A stretch of DNA of 64,000 nt from Altericroceibacterium xinjiangense. Its GTDB lineage: Bacteria; Pseudomonadota; Alphaproteobacteria; Sphingomonadales; Sphingomonadaceae. Positions 43,192 through 52,974 of this stretch are shown here, one piece after another. The translations under genes were made by a program, and so were the position numbers. The notes beneath the pieces were generated by a model. The model worked only from the letters and a program-made list of their open reading frames with translations. It made no database searches and was not told the DNA's origin. The stretch is taken from the NCBI RefSeq assembly GCF_003958635.1, contig NZ_RSEK01000003.1:62001-126000 (forward strand). The letters run 5' to 3'. Positions within the stretch are counted from its first letter, which is position 1; the number at the start of each line of letters is the position of its first letter.

Positions 43192-44073
43192 ATGTTTTCG
43201 GGCTCGATTCCGGCTTTGGTCACCCCTTTTTCCGGCGGATCGTTCGATGAAGGCGCGTTTCGCCGCCTGATCGAATGGCAGATCGAAAACGGCAGCAGCG
43301 CGCTGGTCCCCTGCGGCACGACCGGGGAGGCTTCGACCCTTTCGAACGCGGAACACCACCGGGTGATCGAATTGTGTGTCGAACAAGCCGCGGGCCGTGT
43401 GCCGGTGATCGCCGGTTGCGGCAGCAACGACACCAAGAACGCGCTGCTCCACATGAACTTTTCGAAGAAGGCGGGCGCGTCCGCCGCGCTGTGCGTCGCC
43501 CCCTATTACAACCGGCCGAGTCAGGAAGGCCTGATCGCGCACTTCTCCTACCTTGCCGAACATTCCGACCTGCCGATCATCCTGTACAACGTCCCGGGAC
43601 GCACGGTGACCGACATCGAGCCGGAAACCGTCTGCGAACTGGCCAAGCGCTTCCCGGATCGCATCGTCGGCATCAAGGATGCGAGCGGGGATCTAAGCCG
43701 CGTGGTCGATCACCGGATGGGTATCGGCAAGGATTTCTGCCAGCTTTCTGGCGATGACGAGCTCGCGCTGCCGGCGAACGCCGCAGGCGCGGCCGGGTGC
43801 ATATCGGTAACCGCCAACGTCGCGCCCGCGCTGTGCGCCCAATTCCAGCGGGCCTGCGCCGAAGGCGACTTCATCCGGGCCCGCGAATTGAACGACCTTC
43901 TGTACCCGCTCCACTACGCCATGTTCGAAGATGCGAGCCCGGCGCCGGTGAAGTATGCCCTCAGCCGCGTGCACGACTGGCTGACCGACGAGGTGCGCCT
44001 TCCGCTGACTCCGTGCAGCGACCGGGCGCGCAAGGCGGTGGACGAGGCGCTGGAGCACGCCAGGCTCGTCTGA
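43192..44073 (+). CDS. dapA: 4-hydroxy-tetrahydrodipicolinate synthase
   Basis: 293 residues; first committed enzyme of the diaminopimelate/lysine branch, condensing pyruvate and aspartate semialdehyde. Substrate-binding PCGTTGEASTLSNAEHH, catalytic Tyr in CVAPYYNRPSQEGL, Schiff-base Lys in RIVGIKDASGD are present. In many Alphaproteobacteria smpB follows; here the S9 peptidase on the opposite strand intervenes. Confidence 0.97.
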   Translation: MFSGSIPALVTPFSGGSFDEGAFRRLIEWQIENGSSALVPCGTTGEASTLSNAEHHRVIELCVEQAAGRVPVIAGCGSNDTKNALLHMNFSKKAGASAALCVAPYYNRPSQEGLIAHFSYLAEHSDLPIILYNVPGRTVTDIEPETVCELAKRFPDRIVGIKDASGDLSRVVDHRMGIGKDFCQLSGDDELALPANAAGAAGCISVTANVAPALCAQFQRACAEGDFIRARELNDLLYPLHYAMFEDASPAPVKYALSRVHDWLTDEVRLPLTPCSDRARKAVDEALEHARLV

Positions 44074-44078
44074 CGAGG

Positions 44079-44153
44079 CCTGAACTCTTCTGATCAGACC
44101 CGGACTCTTCTGACCAGACGGTGACACGACCCGGTCGTATCAGTCGACCGGGT
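44079..44153. repeat. Two 20-bp direct repeats and a hairpin between dapA and the S9 peptidase gene
   Basis: CCTGAACTCTTCTGATCAGAC-like sequence (44079-44099) is repeated as CCGGACTCTTCTGACCAGAC (44100-44119). Immediately after, ACCCGGTCG at 44129-44137 pairs with CGACCGGGT at 44145-44153 (9-bp stem, 7-base loop) across the S9 gene's stop codon. The hairpin may terminate one or both converging transcripts although it lacks a U-tract. Confidence 0.6.
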
Positions 44154-46089
44154 TGTGCGCCTGCACGAATGCAACCGCTTCCGTGAGCATCTGGTTGCGC
44201 GTGCGGCTCCGTGAAAGCCAGTGGTCTTCATCCTCCAGCTCCACGAGCCGGAAGGGCTTGTTCGCCCGCTTGAGCGCGTCCGCCATCTTCTCGCTTTGCT
44301 CGAAAGGCACGACAGTGTCGTCGCGCCCATGGATCAGCAGGATCGGAGCGTCGGCTTGTCTCGCGAAGCGGCTGGGCGAAATGTCGTCGAATCCGGTGCG
44401 CGAACCGAGTTCCTCTGTCAGGGAGAGCCGGAAAAACCTTCCCGATCGGTTCAGATAATAGTCGATCGGGTACATGAGGGGCAAATCGGCAATCGGCGCC
44501 ACGGCCACTGCACAGCGGTAGACCCCTTGTTGCATCGTGACTCCGACCAGTGCGGCATAGCCGCCGTAGCTTGCGCCGACGATGCAGGCGCGGCGAGGAT
44601 CGACAACCCCCTGCCGAGCCAGTTCGGCCAGGCCGTCCGATATGTCGGTCTGCATCTTGCGGCCCCATTCCTTGTGGCCCGCCCGGACGAATGCGTCGTC
44701 GCGATTGGTCGAACCGCGGAAGTTCGGCTGGAACACGGCATAGCCGCGCGATGCGAACGCTTGTGCCCACCAGTCGAACGCCGCGTCGTCATGCGCGTGC
44801 GGTCCCCCATGCGGCAGCATGACCAGCGGCAGGTCCTTCGCGGGGCGGCCGGGCGGCAGTGTCAGGATGCCGTCGAGTTCCAGACCGTCGGCCGCCGTGT
44901 AGCTGATCGTGCGGATCGGCCCCACTTGCTCCGGCAGGATGGAGAACCGCTCGTACGCGATGCTGTTTGCCCGCATCGCGTCCATGTCCACGCGGTACCA
45001 GGTGCCGCTATCCCGATTCCCGCTGGTTCGGACGAGCGCGTGCGTGAAATCCGCAGTCCAGTCGCTCAGCCGGACGTCGACGGCGGGGAAGGCCCGGTCG
45101 ATCCTGTCGGCGACCTTCTGGTGCTCCACGGCGAAAAAGTGAGGGTGGCCAGTCGTCTTGGACCGGTATCCCAGCAAGCGTCCGTCCACGTGCGTGAAGT
45201 AGCGATCAACTTCCGCCTGATCGAGAAACCGATGTGGCGGAGCGTTCCCGTCCAGCGGAGCTTCGAGCCACTGTGTCGTCCCGCTTTCCGGATCGGTCTG
45301 CTGATAGATCATCGTGTCGCCCCGGGGGCCTAAAGCCACAATATCCACATCGCCTGTCCGCGCTTTCCCGGATGCGATCTGGCCGCCAGCGCCTTCGATG
45401 GTCCAGGATCCGGCATAATCGATGCGCAACGTGGCGACGACTGACCCGTCCGCTCCGATCAGCCAATCGGCATCGCCACCAGGGGGCGATGCATCAGCGA
45501 TCCGGACGGCCTGGTTGGTTTCGAAGTCGACCGAGTACAGGGCCGGTCGCGGATGGGGAAGGGCGTAGCCGCCCCGGCTTCGAACCAGTTCCAGGCCACT
45601 GAAGAAGCCGTGCCATTTTCCTTCGATCTTCCGCGTGCCGAAGCTTCCGAAAACGGCGGGAAAGGTCGTTGGCTGGTCTCCGAACACGAACCGGATCTTC
45701 CCGGCTCCCCGTGCAGGGATGATAGCGACTCTGCCTACCTCGACCTTTTCGGGGTACCGTCCCGTGTCGATCTGCTCCGTCCGGGTCATGGTCAGCAACG
45801 CCCATTCGTCGCCCACCCAGTCAATCCCCCGCACCTTGACGTCGCCGATCTCCATCTTCCGCAGCGGCTGCATCTCACGGTCGAAAACGATCAGCAGGCG
45901 CTTGCCCTGCGCCGTGGCCACCGCCGCAATGTGCGCGCCGCTGTCGGAAAGCTCCATCATCTCGAAGTCGGGAAGGGAGCCATAGGCCGTCAGCGGAGGC
46001 GGCTGGACCGGCTGGGCCGCGGCAGGCGTGCCCGGCAAAACCACCACGCACGCGGCAAAACGCAGAAGCGCATTACGAAAATTCGGCAT
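44140..46089 (-). CDS. S9-family (prolyl oligopeptidase-like) peptidase with N-terminal beta-propeller
   Basis: 649 residues from ATG 46089. Signal peptide LLRFAACVVVLPGTPAAAQ, an N-terminal propeller-like region, then an alpha/beta-hydrolase catalytic domain: nucleophile Ser in GASYGGYAALVGV, Asp in IHGRDDTVVPFE, His in DEDHWLSRS, and an oxyanion segment LPHGGPHAHDD. Probably an exported dipeptidyl peptidase/acylaminoacyl-peptidase type enzyme. The frame extends upstream to 46248 only as a shadow. Lies between dapA and smpB, on the opposite strand, where many relatives have those two adjacent. Confidence 0.9.
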   Translation of the reverse strand: MPNFRNALLRFAACVVVLPGTPAAAQPVQPPPLTAYGSLPDFEMMELSDSGAHIAAVATAQGKRLLIVFDREMQPLRKMEIGDVKVRGIDWVGDEWALLTMTRTEQIDTGRYPEKVEVGRVAIIPARGAGKIRFVFGDQPTTFPAVFGSFGTRKIEGKWHGFFSGLELVRSRGGYALPHPRPALYSVDFETNQAVRIADASPPGGDADWLIGADGSVVATLRIDYAGSWTIEGAGGQIASGKARTGDVDIVALGPRGDTMIYQQTDPESGTTQWLEAPLDGNAPPHRFLDQAEVDRYFTHVDGRLLGYRSKTTGHPHFFAVEHQKVADRIDRAFPAVDVRLSDWTADFTHALVRTSGNRDSGTWYRVDMDAMRANSIAYERFSILPEQVGPIRTISYTAADGLELDGILTLPPGRPAKDLPLVMLPHGGPHAHDDAAFDWWAQAFASRGYAVFQPNFRGSTNRDDAFVRAGHKEWGRKMQTDISDGLAELARQGVVDPRRACIVGASYGGYAALVGVTMQQGVYRCAVAVAPIADLPLMYPIDYYLNRSGRFFRLSLTEELGSRTGFDDISPSRFARQADAPILLIHGRDDTVVPFEQSEKMADALKRANKPFRLVELEDEDHWLSRSRTRNQMLTEAVAFVQAHNPVD

Positions 46090-46216
46090 TTGAGACCCCC
46101 GTCGGTCTCCGCAGAGTTGCAGTTGATGCCTCGCAGCGCAAGGGAATGACGAGCAGCAGAAGAAGCACGCGGAAGGGGGTTTCGTTCGGCGGTGCGGCAG
46201 CCTACATGCCTTCGCC

Positions 46217-46699
46217 ATGGCCCGCCCGAAACCCGCCACCTTCGACAAGCAGAAGACCGTCGCCGAAAACAGGCGCGCGCGGTTCGACTACTTCATCGAG
46301 GACAAGTACGAAGCCGGGATCGCCTTGTCCGGCACGGAGGTGAAGTCCCTGCGCTCCGGCGAAGGCTCGATCGCTGAATCCTACGCGGAAGTTCGCGGCG
46401 CCGAGGTGTGGCTGGTCAACGCCAACATTCCCGAGTTCAGCCACGGCAACCGCTTCAATCATGAACCGAAGCGCCCGAGGAAGCTGCTGCTGCATGAGCG
46501 TGAGATCAGCAAGCTGACCGGCGCGGTCGAGCGGCAGGGCATGACCCTGGTGCCGCTGTCGGTCTATTTCAATTCGCGCGGCCGCGCGAAAGTCGAACTG
46601 GCGCTCGCCAAGGGCAAGCAGGCGCACGACAAGCGGCAGACGACGAAGGACCGGGACTGGCAGCGGGACAAGGCTCGCATCATGCGGGAGCGCGGCTGA
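46217..46699 (+). CDS. smpB: SsrA-binding protein SmpB
   Basis: 160 residues; delivers tmRNA to stalled ribosomes. [20 protein letters not shown] then [20 protein letters not shown] contain the family core, with [16 protein letters not shown] and the C-terminal basic tail [20 protein letters not shown] that mimics an anticodon stem in the ribosome. ATG 46217. The tmRNA (ssrA) itself is not in the window. It opens the run smpB - DUF2062 - cckA-like - recA - alaS. Confidence 0.97.
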   Translation: MARPKPATFDKQKTVAENRRARFDYFIEDKYEAGIALSGTEVKSLRSGEGSIAESYAEVRGAEVWLVNANIPEFSHGNRFNHEPKRPRKLLLHEREISKLTGAVERQGMTLVPLSVYFNSRGRAKVELALAKGKQAHDKRQTTKDRDWQRDKARIMRERG

Positions 46700-46777
46700 A
46701 GTCGTTAAACGAGCCGTTCAGGCTGGTGGTCGCATGATTGCTTTCGCAGTTGCCGCATTCGTGTAATCGAGGCCCCG

Positions 46778-47335
46778 ATGAGTACCCGCCTTAGCCGCTG
46801 GGCGAAACGCCAGATGCCGAGCCGAGAGCAGCTTGAGCAAAGCCGCTTCACGCGCGGTCTTGCTCGGCGTTCGGAGCTTTGGCGGCTGACTCGCCGCTCC
46901 GTTCCCCGGGGAGTTGCGATAGGGCTGCTGGTAGGGATTTTTGCCCTGATCCCAGGCGTCCAGATCGTCGGCGCGGCCCTGATGTGTGTTCCGTTCCGCG
47001 CCAATGTCCCGATTGCCGCGGGTATGACGTTCCTGTCGAACCCGGTCACCACGCCGCTGATCCTCGCCGGATCGCTTTACCTTGGAAACCTGCTCGGGTT
47101 CCACGCCGATATCGCCGCGCTGACGACGCTCTATTCCAAGGGTGCGGGGGTGGGGGAGTGGGCTGCGTGGCTGCTTTCCGACGCAGCCCCGGCGCTCGTT
47201 CTCGGCTTGACGATCATCTCGGTTGCCGCAGCGGCGATCGGGTACTTCGTGACGTCGTTCGTCTGGCGCCATCTCGTGATGCGAAGGCGCCAGCGGCGAC
47301 TGATCCTCTACAGGATGCTTGATCCCGCCGAATGA
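46778..47335 (+). CDS. DUF2062 membrane protein
   Basis: 185 residues. SVPRGVAIGLLVGIFALIPG, IVGAALMCVPFRANVPIAAG and MTFLSNPVTTPLILAGSLYL are the DUF2062 core: two membrane helices surrounding a conserved TxPxx motif, followed by a third helix near 138-160. N-terminal 35 residues are strongly basic. Function unknown; often next to the cckA-like gene in sphingomonads. Its stop overlaps the next gene start (ATGA at 47332-47335). Confidence 0.85.
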   Translation: MSTRLSRWAKRQMPSREQLEQSRFTRGLARRSELWRLTRRSVPRGVAIGLLVGIFALIPGVQIVGAALMCVPFRANVPIAAGMTFLSNPVTTPLILAGSLYLGNLLGFHADIAALTTLYSKGAGVGEWAAWLLSDAAPALVLGLTIISVAAAAIGYFVTSFVWRHLVMRRRQRRLILYRMLDPAE

Positions 47336-48954
47336 GCAACTCTGCCGCAAACCCGCCCCGCAATGTTGAAATCCTGCTGGTTGCGGTCGCGATCCTGGCC
47401 AGCATTGCGCTGGTCTTCATAGCGACCGAACACGTAGTCCCCACGATCGCCTATGCCGGGGGGCTGCTTGCGCTGGGCCTGATTGTCCTCGCGGTCACTC
47501 GGCGAAAGCCCGGGGCTGAGGACCAGGCCGGCATGACGCCCGACTGGGCGGTGACACTTGCAGCCATCGAGCGGCAGGACGTGGGAATCGCGATTACCGA
47601 CCGCGCCAATCGTCTGGTCTGCGCGAATGGATTGTTCGAATCCTGGTTCGGCTTCTCCGGCGCGCCGCCAAGATTGCCCGTGAACCAGTTGTCTGCGGAA
47701 GAGCTTGCCCGAATTGTCCGCAGCGCGTGGCGCGACGGGCAGAGCGATCCAGTTGAGATCGAGGATGGCCAGCGCCGCTGGACGGCGCAGGCGCAGCGGG
47801 CCGGGCGCGCCGACGATTACCTCGTCTGGCGATTTGCTGCGGTGGAGGCGAGCGAAGCGGTCGATCCGCAGCACGTGGCCGGTGTTTTGGCCGGCTCGCT
47901 CAGCCGGGGCGGGATCGAACTGGCGCTGGTGGGGCCGGGTGGAGCAATCCGCGCCGCCAGTTCGGGGCTGGCGCGCCGGGCAGCTGGAGATGAAGAAGCC
48001 AGTATGGCGGGGCAAGACTTTGCCAGCGTCATTCGCGCCGCGGGAGATCGAGTTTACTTCACGCGCGAAGGCCGCAAGGGCAGCGCGCAGACCTTGGTCG
48101 AAATCCCAATGGCCGACTCGCCAGCAGACGGGGACGTGAGCGATTCGCTGATGGTCCTGATCGACTCGAGCGTCGTTGCAGCGGCGGGGGAAGCGAAAGG
48201 TCCGGCCTCGCCGACAGAAAGTCTTTTTGATCATCTGCCGCTTGGACTGGCGGTCACCGACCGGGATGGGCGCTTCCTCACTGCGAACGCGGCTTTCCGA
48301 CAAGCGGCGGGGATCGAGGCGCAGCAAGCGCTGCCGCCCTATCCGTCGGACCTCGTCCTGCCGCACGACAAGGCTGCGGTGTCCGACGCCGTACGCCGCT
48401 GCGGGCAATCGCGAGGCCTGAGCGGCCGGATCGACGTGCGCCTGAGAAACCAGCCGGGAGGAACCGGCGCACTGGCGTTTGCCGGGATGCGGGGGCCCGG
48501 AGCGGCGGCCGTGTTGCTGACCCTCGCCTCGCCTGGGCAGGTCGAGCGGCCTGATGCTGCTCCCGTTCGGGTGACGGAGAGCTCAACGGGCGGTGGCGGG
48601 GAAATCCTGCTGATCGGGCATGAGGAGACGGTGCGCACTGTGGCGGAGCGAGCGCTGACGCGGGAAAATCATCGGGTCACCGTTGCCGTTGATGCCGAGG
48701 AAGGGCTGCACCTTCTGAGCGATCACGCGTTCGACATGGTGATCGCTGACGCTCTTCTGCCCGGGACGGAAGGGGCCTCGTTGGTGACGGAAATCCATGC
48801 CATCCGCGCAAACCTGCCGATCCTGTTCCTGGCGGATTATGCCGAGGAGCAGCTTCTGCGCGATTTGACCGGCGAACGGGCAGACGTTCTTGCCAAGCCT
48901 TTTGGCGTTCAGCAGATCGCCGCGCGCGCCGCCGCGCTTTTGCAGCGAACGTGA
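47332..48954 (+). CDS. CckA-like protein lacking the histidine-kinase core, with degenerate receiver domain
   Basis: 540 residues. Two membrane helices (about 13-31 and 36-55), a PAS-like region (about 75-170), a second PAS-like segment (about 180-280), another PAS region (about 297-399, including DLVLPHDKAAVSDAVRR), a 20-residue linker and a receiver domain (about 423-540). By family memory the receiver aligns with Sphingomonadales CckA (ETVRTVAERALTRENH, PILFLADYAEEQLL, AKPFGVQQIA). HisKA (H-box) and HATPase_c domains, about 230-250 residues, are missing: the PAS region runs straight to the receiver. Receiver: putative phosphoacceptor D473 (IADALLP) and K522 kept, but the acidic pair is GH (429-430) and the conserved Ser/Thr is A501. 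Continuous frame, coupled by ATGA to DUF2062. No frameshift signs. Confidence 0.8.
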   Translation: MSNSAANPPRNVEILLVAVAILASIALVFIATEHVVPTIAYAGGLLALGLIVLAVTRRKPGAEDQAGMTPDWAVTLAAIERQDVGIAITDRANRLVCANGLFESWFGFSGAPPRLPVNQLSAEELARIVRSAWRDGQSDPVEIEDGQRRWTAQAQRAGRADDYLVWRFAAVEASEAVDPQHVAGVLAGSLSRGGIELALVGPGGAIRAASSGLARRAAGDEEASMAGQDFASVIRAAGDRVYFTREGRKGSAQTLVEIPMADSPADGDVSDSLMVLIDSSVVAAAGEAKGPASPTESLFDHLPLGLAVTDRDGRFLTANAAFRQAAGIEAQQALPPYPSDLVLPHDKAAVSDAVRRCGQSRGLSGRIDVRLRNQPGGTGALAFAGMRGPGAAAVLLTLASPGQVERPDAAPVRVTESSTGGGGEILLIGHEETVRTVAERALTRENHRVTVAVDAEEGLHLLSDHAFDMVIADALLPGTEGASLVTEIHAIRANLPILFLADYAEEQLLRDLTGERADVLAKPFGVQQIAARAAALLQRT

Positions 48955-48971
48955 GCGCCAGGAAAGTTTTC

Positions 48972-48986
48972 GTTCTCCCCTTGTTC
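48972..48986 (+). promoter_or_regulatory. LexA (SOS) operator upstream of recA
   Basis: GTTC (48972-48975), seven bases, GTTC (48983-48986): the exact alphaproteobacterial direct-repeat SOS box GTTC-N7-GTTC. It lies about 88 bp upstream of the recA start. Overlapping it, GTTC at 48983 also forms an inverted GTTC/GAAC pair (48983-48995). Confidence 0.85.
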
Positions 48987-49073
48987 CTGTAGAACAAAAG
49001 CGATACATACACGTCAGTCGATGAATTGCGCGGCCCTGCCTGTTGGGCCTAGGAATATGATGGAGGCCATGTC

Positions 49074-50144
49074 ATGGCGGCTAATCTGAAAGTGGTGGAC
49101 AAGGAAAGCAATTTGGACCGTCAAAAGGCGCTCGAAGCCGCGCTTGCCCAGATCGATCGGGCGTTCGGCAAGGGCTCGGCCATGAAGCTCGGCAGCCGCG
49201 AGGCGATGCAGGTCGAAGCCATTTCGACCGGATCGCTCGGCCTGGATATCGCGCTCGGTGTCGGCGGATTGCCCCGCGGCCGGGTTATCGAGATCTACGG
49301 TCCGGAAAGCTCGGGCAAGACCACGCTCGCCCTGCACACAATTGCGGAAGCGCAGAAGGCGGGCGGCACGGCCGCGTTTGTCGATGCGGAACATGCGCTT
49401 GATCCGGTTTATGCCAAGAAGCTCGGCGTCGACATCGATGAACTGATCGTCTCGCAGCCCGACACGGGCGAACAGGCGCTGGAAATCGTCGATACCCTGG
49501 TGCGGTCAAATGCTATCGATGTTCTGGTGGTCGACTCGGTCGCCGCTTTGGTGCCGCGCGCCGAAATCGAAGGTGAAATGGGTGATAGCCACGTCGGCTT
49601 GCAGGCGCGGCTCATGTCGCAGAGCCTGCGCAAGCTGACCGGCTCGATCAGCCGCTCGCGCTGCATGGTCATCTTCATCAACCAGCTGCGGATGAAGATC
49701 GGCGTGATGTACGGTAACCCGGAAACCACCACCGGCGGCAATGCGCTGAAGTTCTACGCTTCGGTCCGGCTGGACATCCGCCGCACCGGACAGATCAAGG
49801 ACCGGGATGAGATCACCGGCAACGCCACGCGCGTGAAGGTGGTCAAGAACAAGGTCGCCCCGCCGTTCAAGCAGGTCGAATTCGACATCATGTATGGCGA
49901 AGGCGTTTCGAAGATCGGTGAAATCCTCGACCTCGGCGTCAAGGCGGGGCTGGTGGAGAAGTCGGGCAGCTGGTTCAGCTACGACAGCATCCGTATCGGT
50001 CAGGGACGTGAAAACGCCAAGCAGTACCTGAAGAGTAACCCGGAGGTCGCCGATCGGTTGGAAGCAGCGATCCGCAGCCGGACGGACGCTGTTGCCGAAG
50101 AAATGATGACGGGGCCGGACACGGACGATTCTTCCGAGGATTGA
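49074..50144 (+). CDS. recA: RecA recombinase
   Basis: 356 residues; ATP-dependent strand exchange and LexA co-protease activity. Walker [10 protein letters not shown] at about 76-84, Walker [10 protein letters not shown], the L1/L2 region and the [20 protein letters not shown] block are intact. C-terminal acidic tail ([10 protein letters not shown]). ATG 49074, about 10 bp downstream of a GGAGG-like site (ATGGAGGCC). SOS-regulated through the LexA box at 48972. Followed by a strong terminator and then alaS. Confidence 0.98.
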   Translation: MAANLKVVDKESNLDRQKALEAALAQIDRAFGKGSAMKLGSREAMQVEAISTGSLGLDIALGVGGLPRGRVIEIYGPESSGKTTLALHTIAEAQKAGGTAAFVDAEHALDPVYAKKLGVDIDELIVSQPDTGEQALEIVDTLVRSNAIDVLVVDSVAALVPRAEIEGEMGDSHVGLQARLMSQSLRKLTGSISRSRCMVIFINQLRMKIGVMYGNPETTTGGNALKFYASVRLDIRRTGQIKDRDEITGNATRVKVVKNKVAPPFKQVEFDIMYGEGVSKIGEILDLGVKAGLVEKSGSWFSYDSIRIGQGRENAKQYLKSNPEVADRLEAAIRSRTDAVAEEMMTGPDTDDSSED

Positions 50145-50169
50145 TCCAGTCACGGATAGGAAACAACAA

Positions 50170-50201
50170 GCCGGCGCGGTGTCCGACCGCGCCGGCTTTT
50201 T
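50170..50201 (+). terminator. Rho-independent terminator after recA
   Basis: GCCGGCGCGGT (50170-50180), 5-base loop, ACCGCGCCGGC (50186-50196) and a T-run (TTTTT, 50197-50201): a textbook 11-bp stem terminator, 25 bp after the recA stop. Confidence 0.95.
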
Positions 50202-50299
50202 CCTGTTCGGCGGGAACGTTCACTCTGATCGGGAATTCTGTTTTGCCGCTGGCGGTGATCCCGCTTGTGGCTCGGGCGCTCAGGCCCTAATTGCCGCCC

Positions 50300-52972
50300 A
50301 TGCATTCGACGAACGACATCCGCCGCGCCTTTCTCGATCACTTCGGGCAGAATGGACACGATATCGTCCAGTCGGCGCCGCTGGTTCCGTACAACGATCC
50401 ATCCCTGATGTTCGTCAACGCGGGGATGGTGCCGTTCAAGAACGTGTTTACGGGGCTTGAAGCTCCTCCTGCTCCACGCGCCGCCAGCTCGCAGAAGTGC
50501 GTCCGCGCCGGGGGCAAACACAACGACCTCGACAATGTCGGCTACACCGCGCGGCATCTGACGTTCTTCGAGATGCTGGGCAACTTCAGCTTCGGCGATT
50601 ATTTCAAGGAACGGGCAATCGAGCTCGCTTGGGGTCTCGTCACCGGCCCGTTCGGCCTCGATCCCAACCGGCTGACGGTCACCGTCTACCACACCGACGA
50701 TGAAGCGTTCGGCTTGTGGCGCAAGATCGCCGGACTGCCGGAAGAGCGGATCATCCGCATCGCGACCAAGGACAACTTCTGGGCCATGGGTTCAGATGGG
50801 CCCTGCGGACCCTGTTCGGAAATCTTCTGGGACCATGGGCCTCAGGTCGCCGGCGGCCCTCCGGGATCGCCCGAAGAGGACGGAGATCGCTTTGTCGAGA
50901 TCTGGAACCTCGTGTTCATGCAGTACCTGCAGGAACAGGATGAGATCACGGGCAACCTCCCGCGCCCCAGCATCGACACCGGGATGGGCCTAGAACGAAT
51001 CGCTTCGGTTCTGCAGGGCGTGCACAACGTGTTCGAGACCGACACCTTCCGCCACCTTGTCGGCGCGAGCGAAGACCTGATCGGCGCGAAGGCTGCCGGT
51101 GACAGCCTCGCCAGTCATCGGATCATTGCGGATCACCTGCGCTCGACCAGCTTCCTGATCGCCGATGGCGTGCTGCCGTCGAACGAAGGCCGCGGCTACG
51201 TCCTGCGCCGGATCATGCGCCGCGCGATGCGCCACGCACACCTGCTCGGCGCGCGCGATCCGCTGATGCACCGCCTCGTGCCGACGCTCGTCAGCGAAAT
51301 GGGCCAAGCGTTTCCGGAACTTACCCGCGCACAGCCGCTGATCCAGGAAGTTCTGGAACGAGAGGAAACCCGTTTCCGTCAGACACTGGACAAGGGCCTG
51401 CGCCTGCTAGACGAAGCCACGGCCAACGTCGGCGCCGGGGGCAGCTTGCCCGGAGAGACTGCATTCAAGCTCTACGACACCTACGGCTTTCCCTATGACT
51501 TGACTGAGGACGCTTTGCGCGCCCGGGGCATCGGGGTCGACCGCGCCGGATTCGATGCCGCCATGGCCGAGCAGAAAACCGCTGCCCGGGCAGCCTGGAA
51601 AGGCTCGGGCGCTGCGGCCGACAGCGAGGTCTGGTTCGATATCGCCGAGCGGGAAGGGGCGACCGAATTCACTGGCTATGCCGCAACCGGCGGGGACGGC
51701 CGCGTCGTGGCACTGGTGGCGGACGGCAAGGAAGTTACCGAGGCGCATGCCGGGCAGGACGTGATCCTGCTGGTGAACCAGACGCCGTTCTATGGTGAAA
51801 GCGGCGGGCAGGCCGGCGATTCCGGACAAATCACCGGTGACGGTGATCTGGAGATCGCCGTCAACACTACGTCCAAGCCGCTTGGCCGCCTTCATGCACA
51901 CCACGGGGCGATCGCGAGCGGCACCGTGCGTGTCGGCGACACTGTCCACCTGAAGGTAGACGCGGACCGGCGTGACCGGATCCGGGCGAACCATTCAGCC
52001 ACCCACCTGCTGCACGCGGCCCTGCGCCATCGCTTGGGCGAGCATGTGACGCAGAAAGGCTCTCTTGTTGCGGAAGACCGCTTGCGGTTCGACTTCTCGC
52101 ACCCGAAGCCGCTGGAACCGGACGACATCGCCGCAATCGAAGCGGAAGTGAACGCCGAGATCCGTCACAACGCGGAGGTCGCGACCCGATTGATGAGCCC
52201 GGACGAAGCGATTGCCGCGGGGGCGATGGCGCTGTTCGGGGAGAAATACGGCGAGGAAGTCCGCGTCCTGTCGATGGGGCGCCTGCACCCCGATCATGGA
52301 CGCAGCTATTCGGTCGAGCTGTGCGGCGGCACCCACGTCCGCGCGACCGGCGATATCGGCGTGTTCCGTATCGTGTCGGAAAGCGCAGTTTCGTCCGGTG
52401 TTCGCCGGATCGAGGCGCTGACCGGCGAAGCGGCCCGCCAGTGGCTCGTAACCCGGGAAGAAACGCTGAAGGCGGTTGCTGGGGCGCTCAAGACCGGCCC
52501 CGAGGACGTTGAGGCGCGAGTCGCCGCGATGATCGAGGAACGCCGCAAGCTGGAACGTGAACTCTCCGACGCGAAGAAGCAGCTTGCGTTGAGCGGAGGC
52601 GGCGGAGCCGCAAAGGCGGAGGATGAAGCCGTGGCCGGAGTCCGCTTCTCCGGCCAAGTGCTCGAGGGGTTGAACCCCAAGGACCTGCGCGGTCTGCTGG
52701 ACGAGGCGAAAGCGCGGATGGGATCCGGCGTTGCCGCGATTGTCGCGGTTAATGAAGGCCGCGGCACGTTCGCAGTTGCGGTGACCAACGACCTGACAAG
52801 CCGCTTCAATGCGGTCGATCTGGTGCGAGCCGGAGTCGCTGCGCTCGGCGGAAAAGGCGGCGGAGGCCGCCCGGACATGGCGCAAGGCGGCGGCCCCGAC
52901 GGCGCGAACGCCGCCGAGGCCATTGCTGCGGTACGCAAGACGCTGGCGGGCGAGGCCGTCAGCGCCGCCTGA
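50300..52972 (+). CDS. alaS: Alanyl-tRNA synthetase
   Basis: 890 residues; charges tRNA-Ala. Class II core with [17 protein letters not shown] at the start, [13 protein letters not shown], then the editing domain with [15 protein letters not shown] (HxxxH) and [15 protein letters not shown] (C-terminal editing motif), ending with the C-Ala dimerisation domain. ATG 50300 was preferred to the TTG at 50291. Gene order recA-alaS is typical of Sphingomonadales and other Alphaproteobacteria. Confidence 0.97.
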   Translation: MHSTNDIRRAFLDHFGQNGHDIVQSAPLVPYNDPSLMFVNAGMVPFKNVFTGLEAPPAPRAASSQKCVRAGGKHNDLDNVGYTARHLTFFEMLGNFSFGDYFKERAIELAWGLVTGPFGLDPNRLTVTVYHTDDEAFGLWRKIAGLPEERIIRIATKDNFWAMGSDGPCGPCSEIFWDHGPQVAGGPPGSPEEDGDRFVEIWNLVFMQYLQEQDEITGNLPRPSIDTGMGLERIASVLQGVHNVFETDTFRHLVGASEDLIGAKAAGDSLASHRIIADHLRSTSFLIADGVLPSNEGRGYVLRRIMRRAMRHAHLLGARDPLMHRLVPTLVSEMGQAFPELTRAQPLIQEVLEREETRFRQTLDKGLRLLDEATANVGAGGSLPGETAFKLYDTYGFPYDLTEDALRARGIGVDRAGFDAAMAEQKTAARAAWKGSGAAADSEVWFDIAEREGATEFTGYAATGGDGRVVALVADGKEVTEAHAGQDVILLVNQTPFYGESGGQAGDSGQITGDGDLEIAVNTTSKPLGRLHAHHGAIASGTVRVGDTVHLKVDADRRDRIRANHSATHLLHAALRHRLGEHVTQKGSLVAEDRLRFDFSHPKPLEPDDIAAIEAEVNAEIRHNAEVATRLMSPDEAIAAGAMALFGEKYGEEVRVLSMGRLHPDHGRSYSVELCGGTHVRATGDIGVFRIVSESAVSSGVRRIEALTGEAARQWLVTREETLKAVAGALKTGPEDVEARVAAMIEERRKLERELSDAKKQLALSGGGGAAKAEDEAVAGVRFSGQVLEGLNPKDLRGLLDEAKARMGSGVAAIVAVNEGRGTFAVAVTNDLTSRFNAVDLVRAGVAALGGKGGGGRPDMAQGGGPDGANAAEAIAAVRKTLAGEAVSAA

Positions 52973-52974
52973 AC

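Noticed and set aside
48983-48995. Inverted GTTC-N5-GAAC as a separate Gram-positive-like SOS box
   Set aside because: It overlaps the standard direct-repeat LexA site; the inverted form has a different spacing from known Cheo boxes, so it is probably coincidental.
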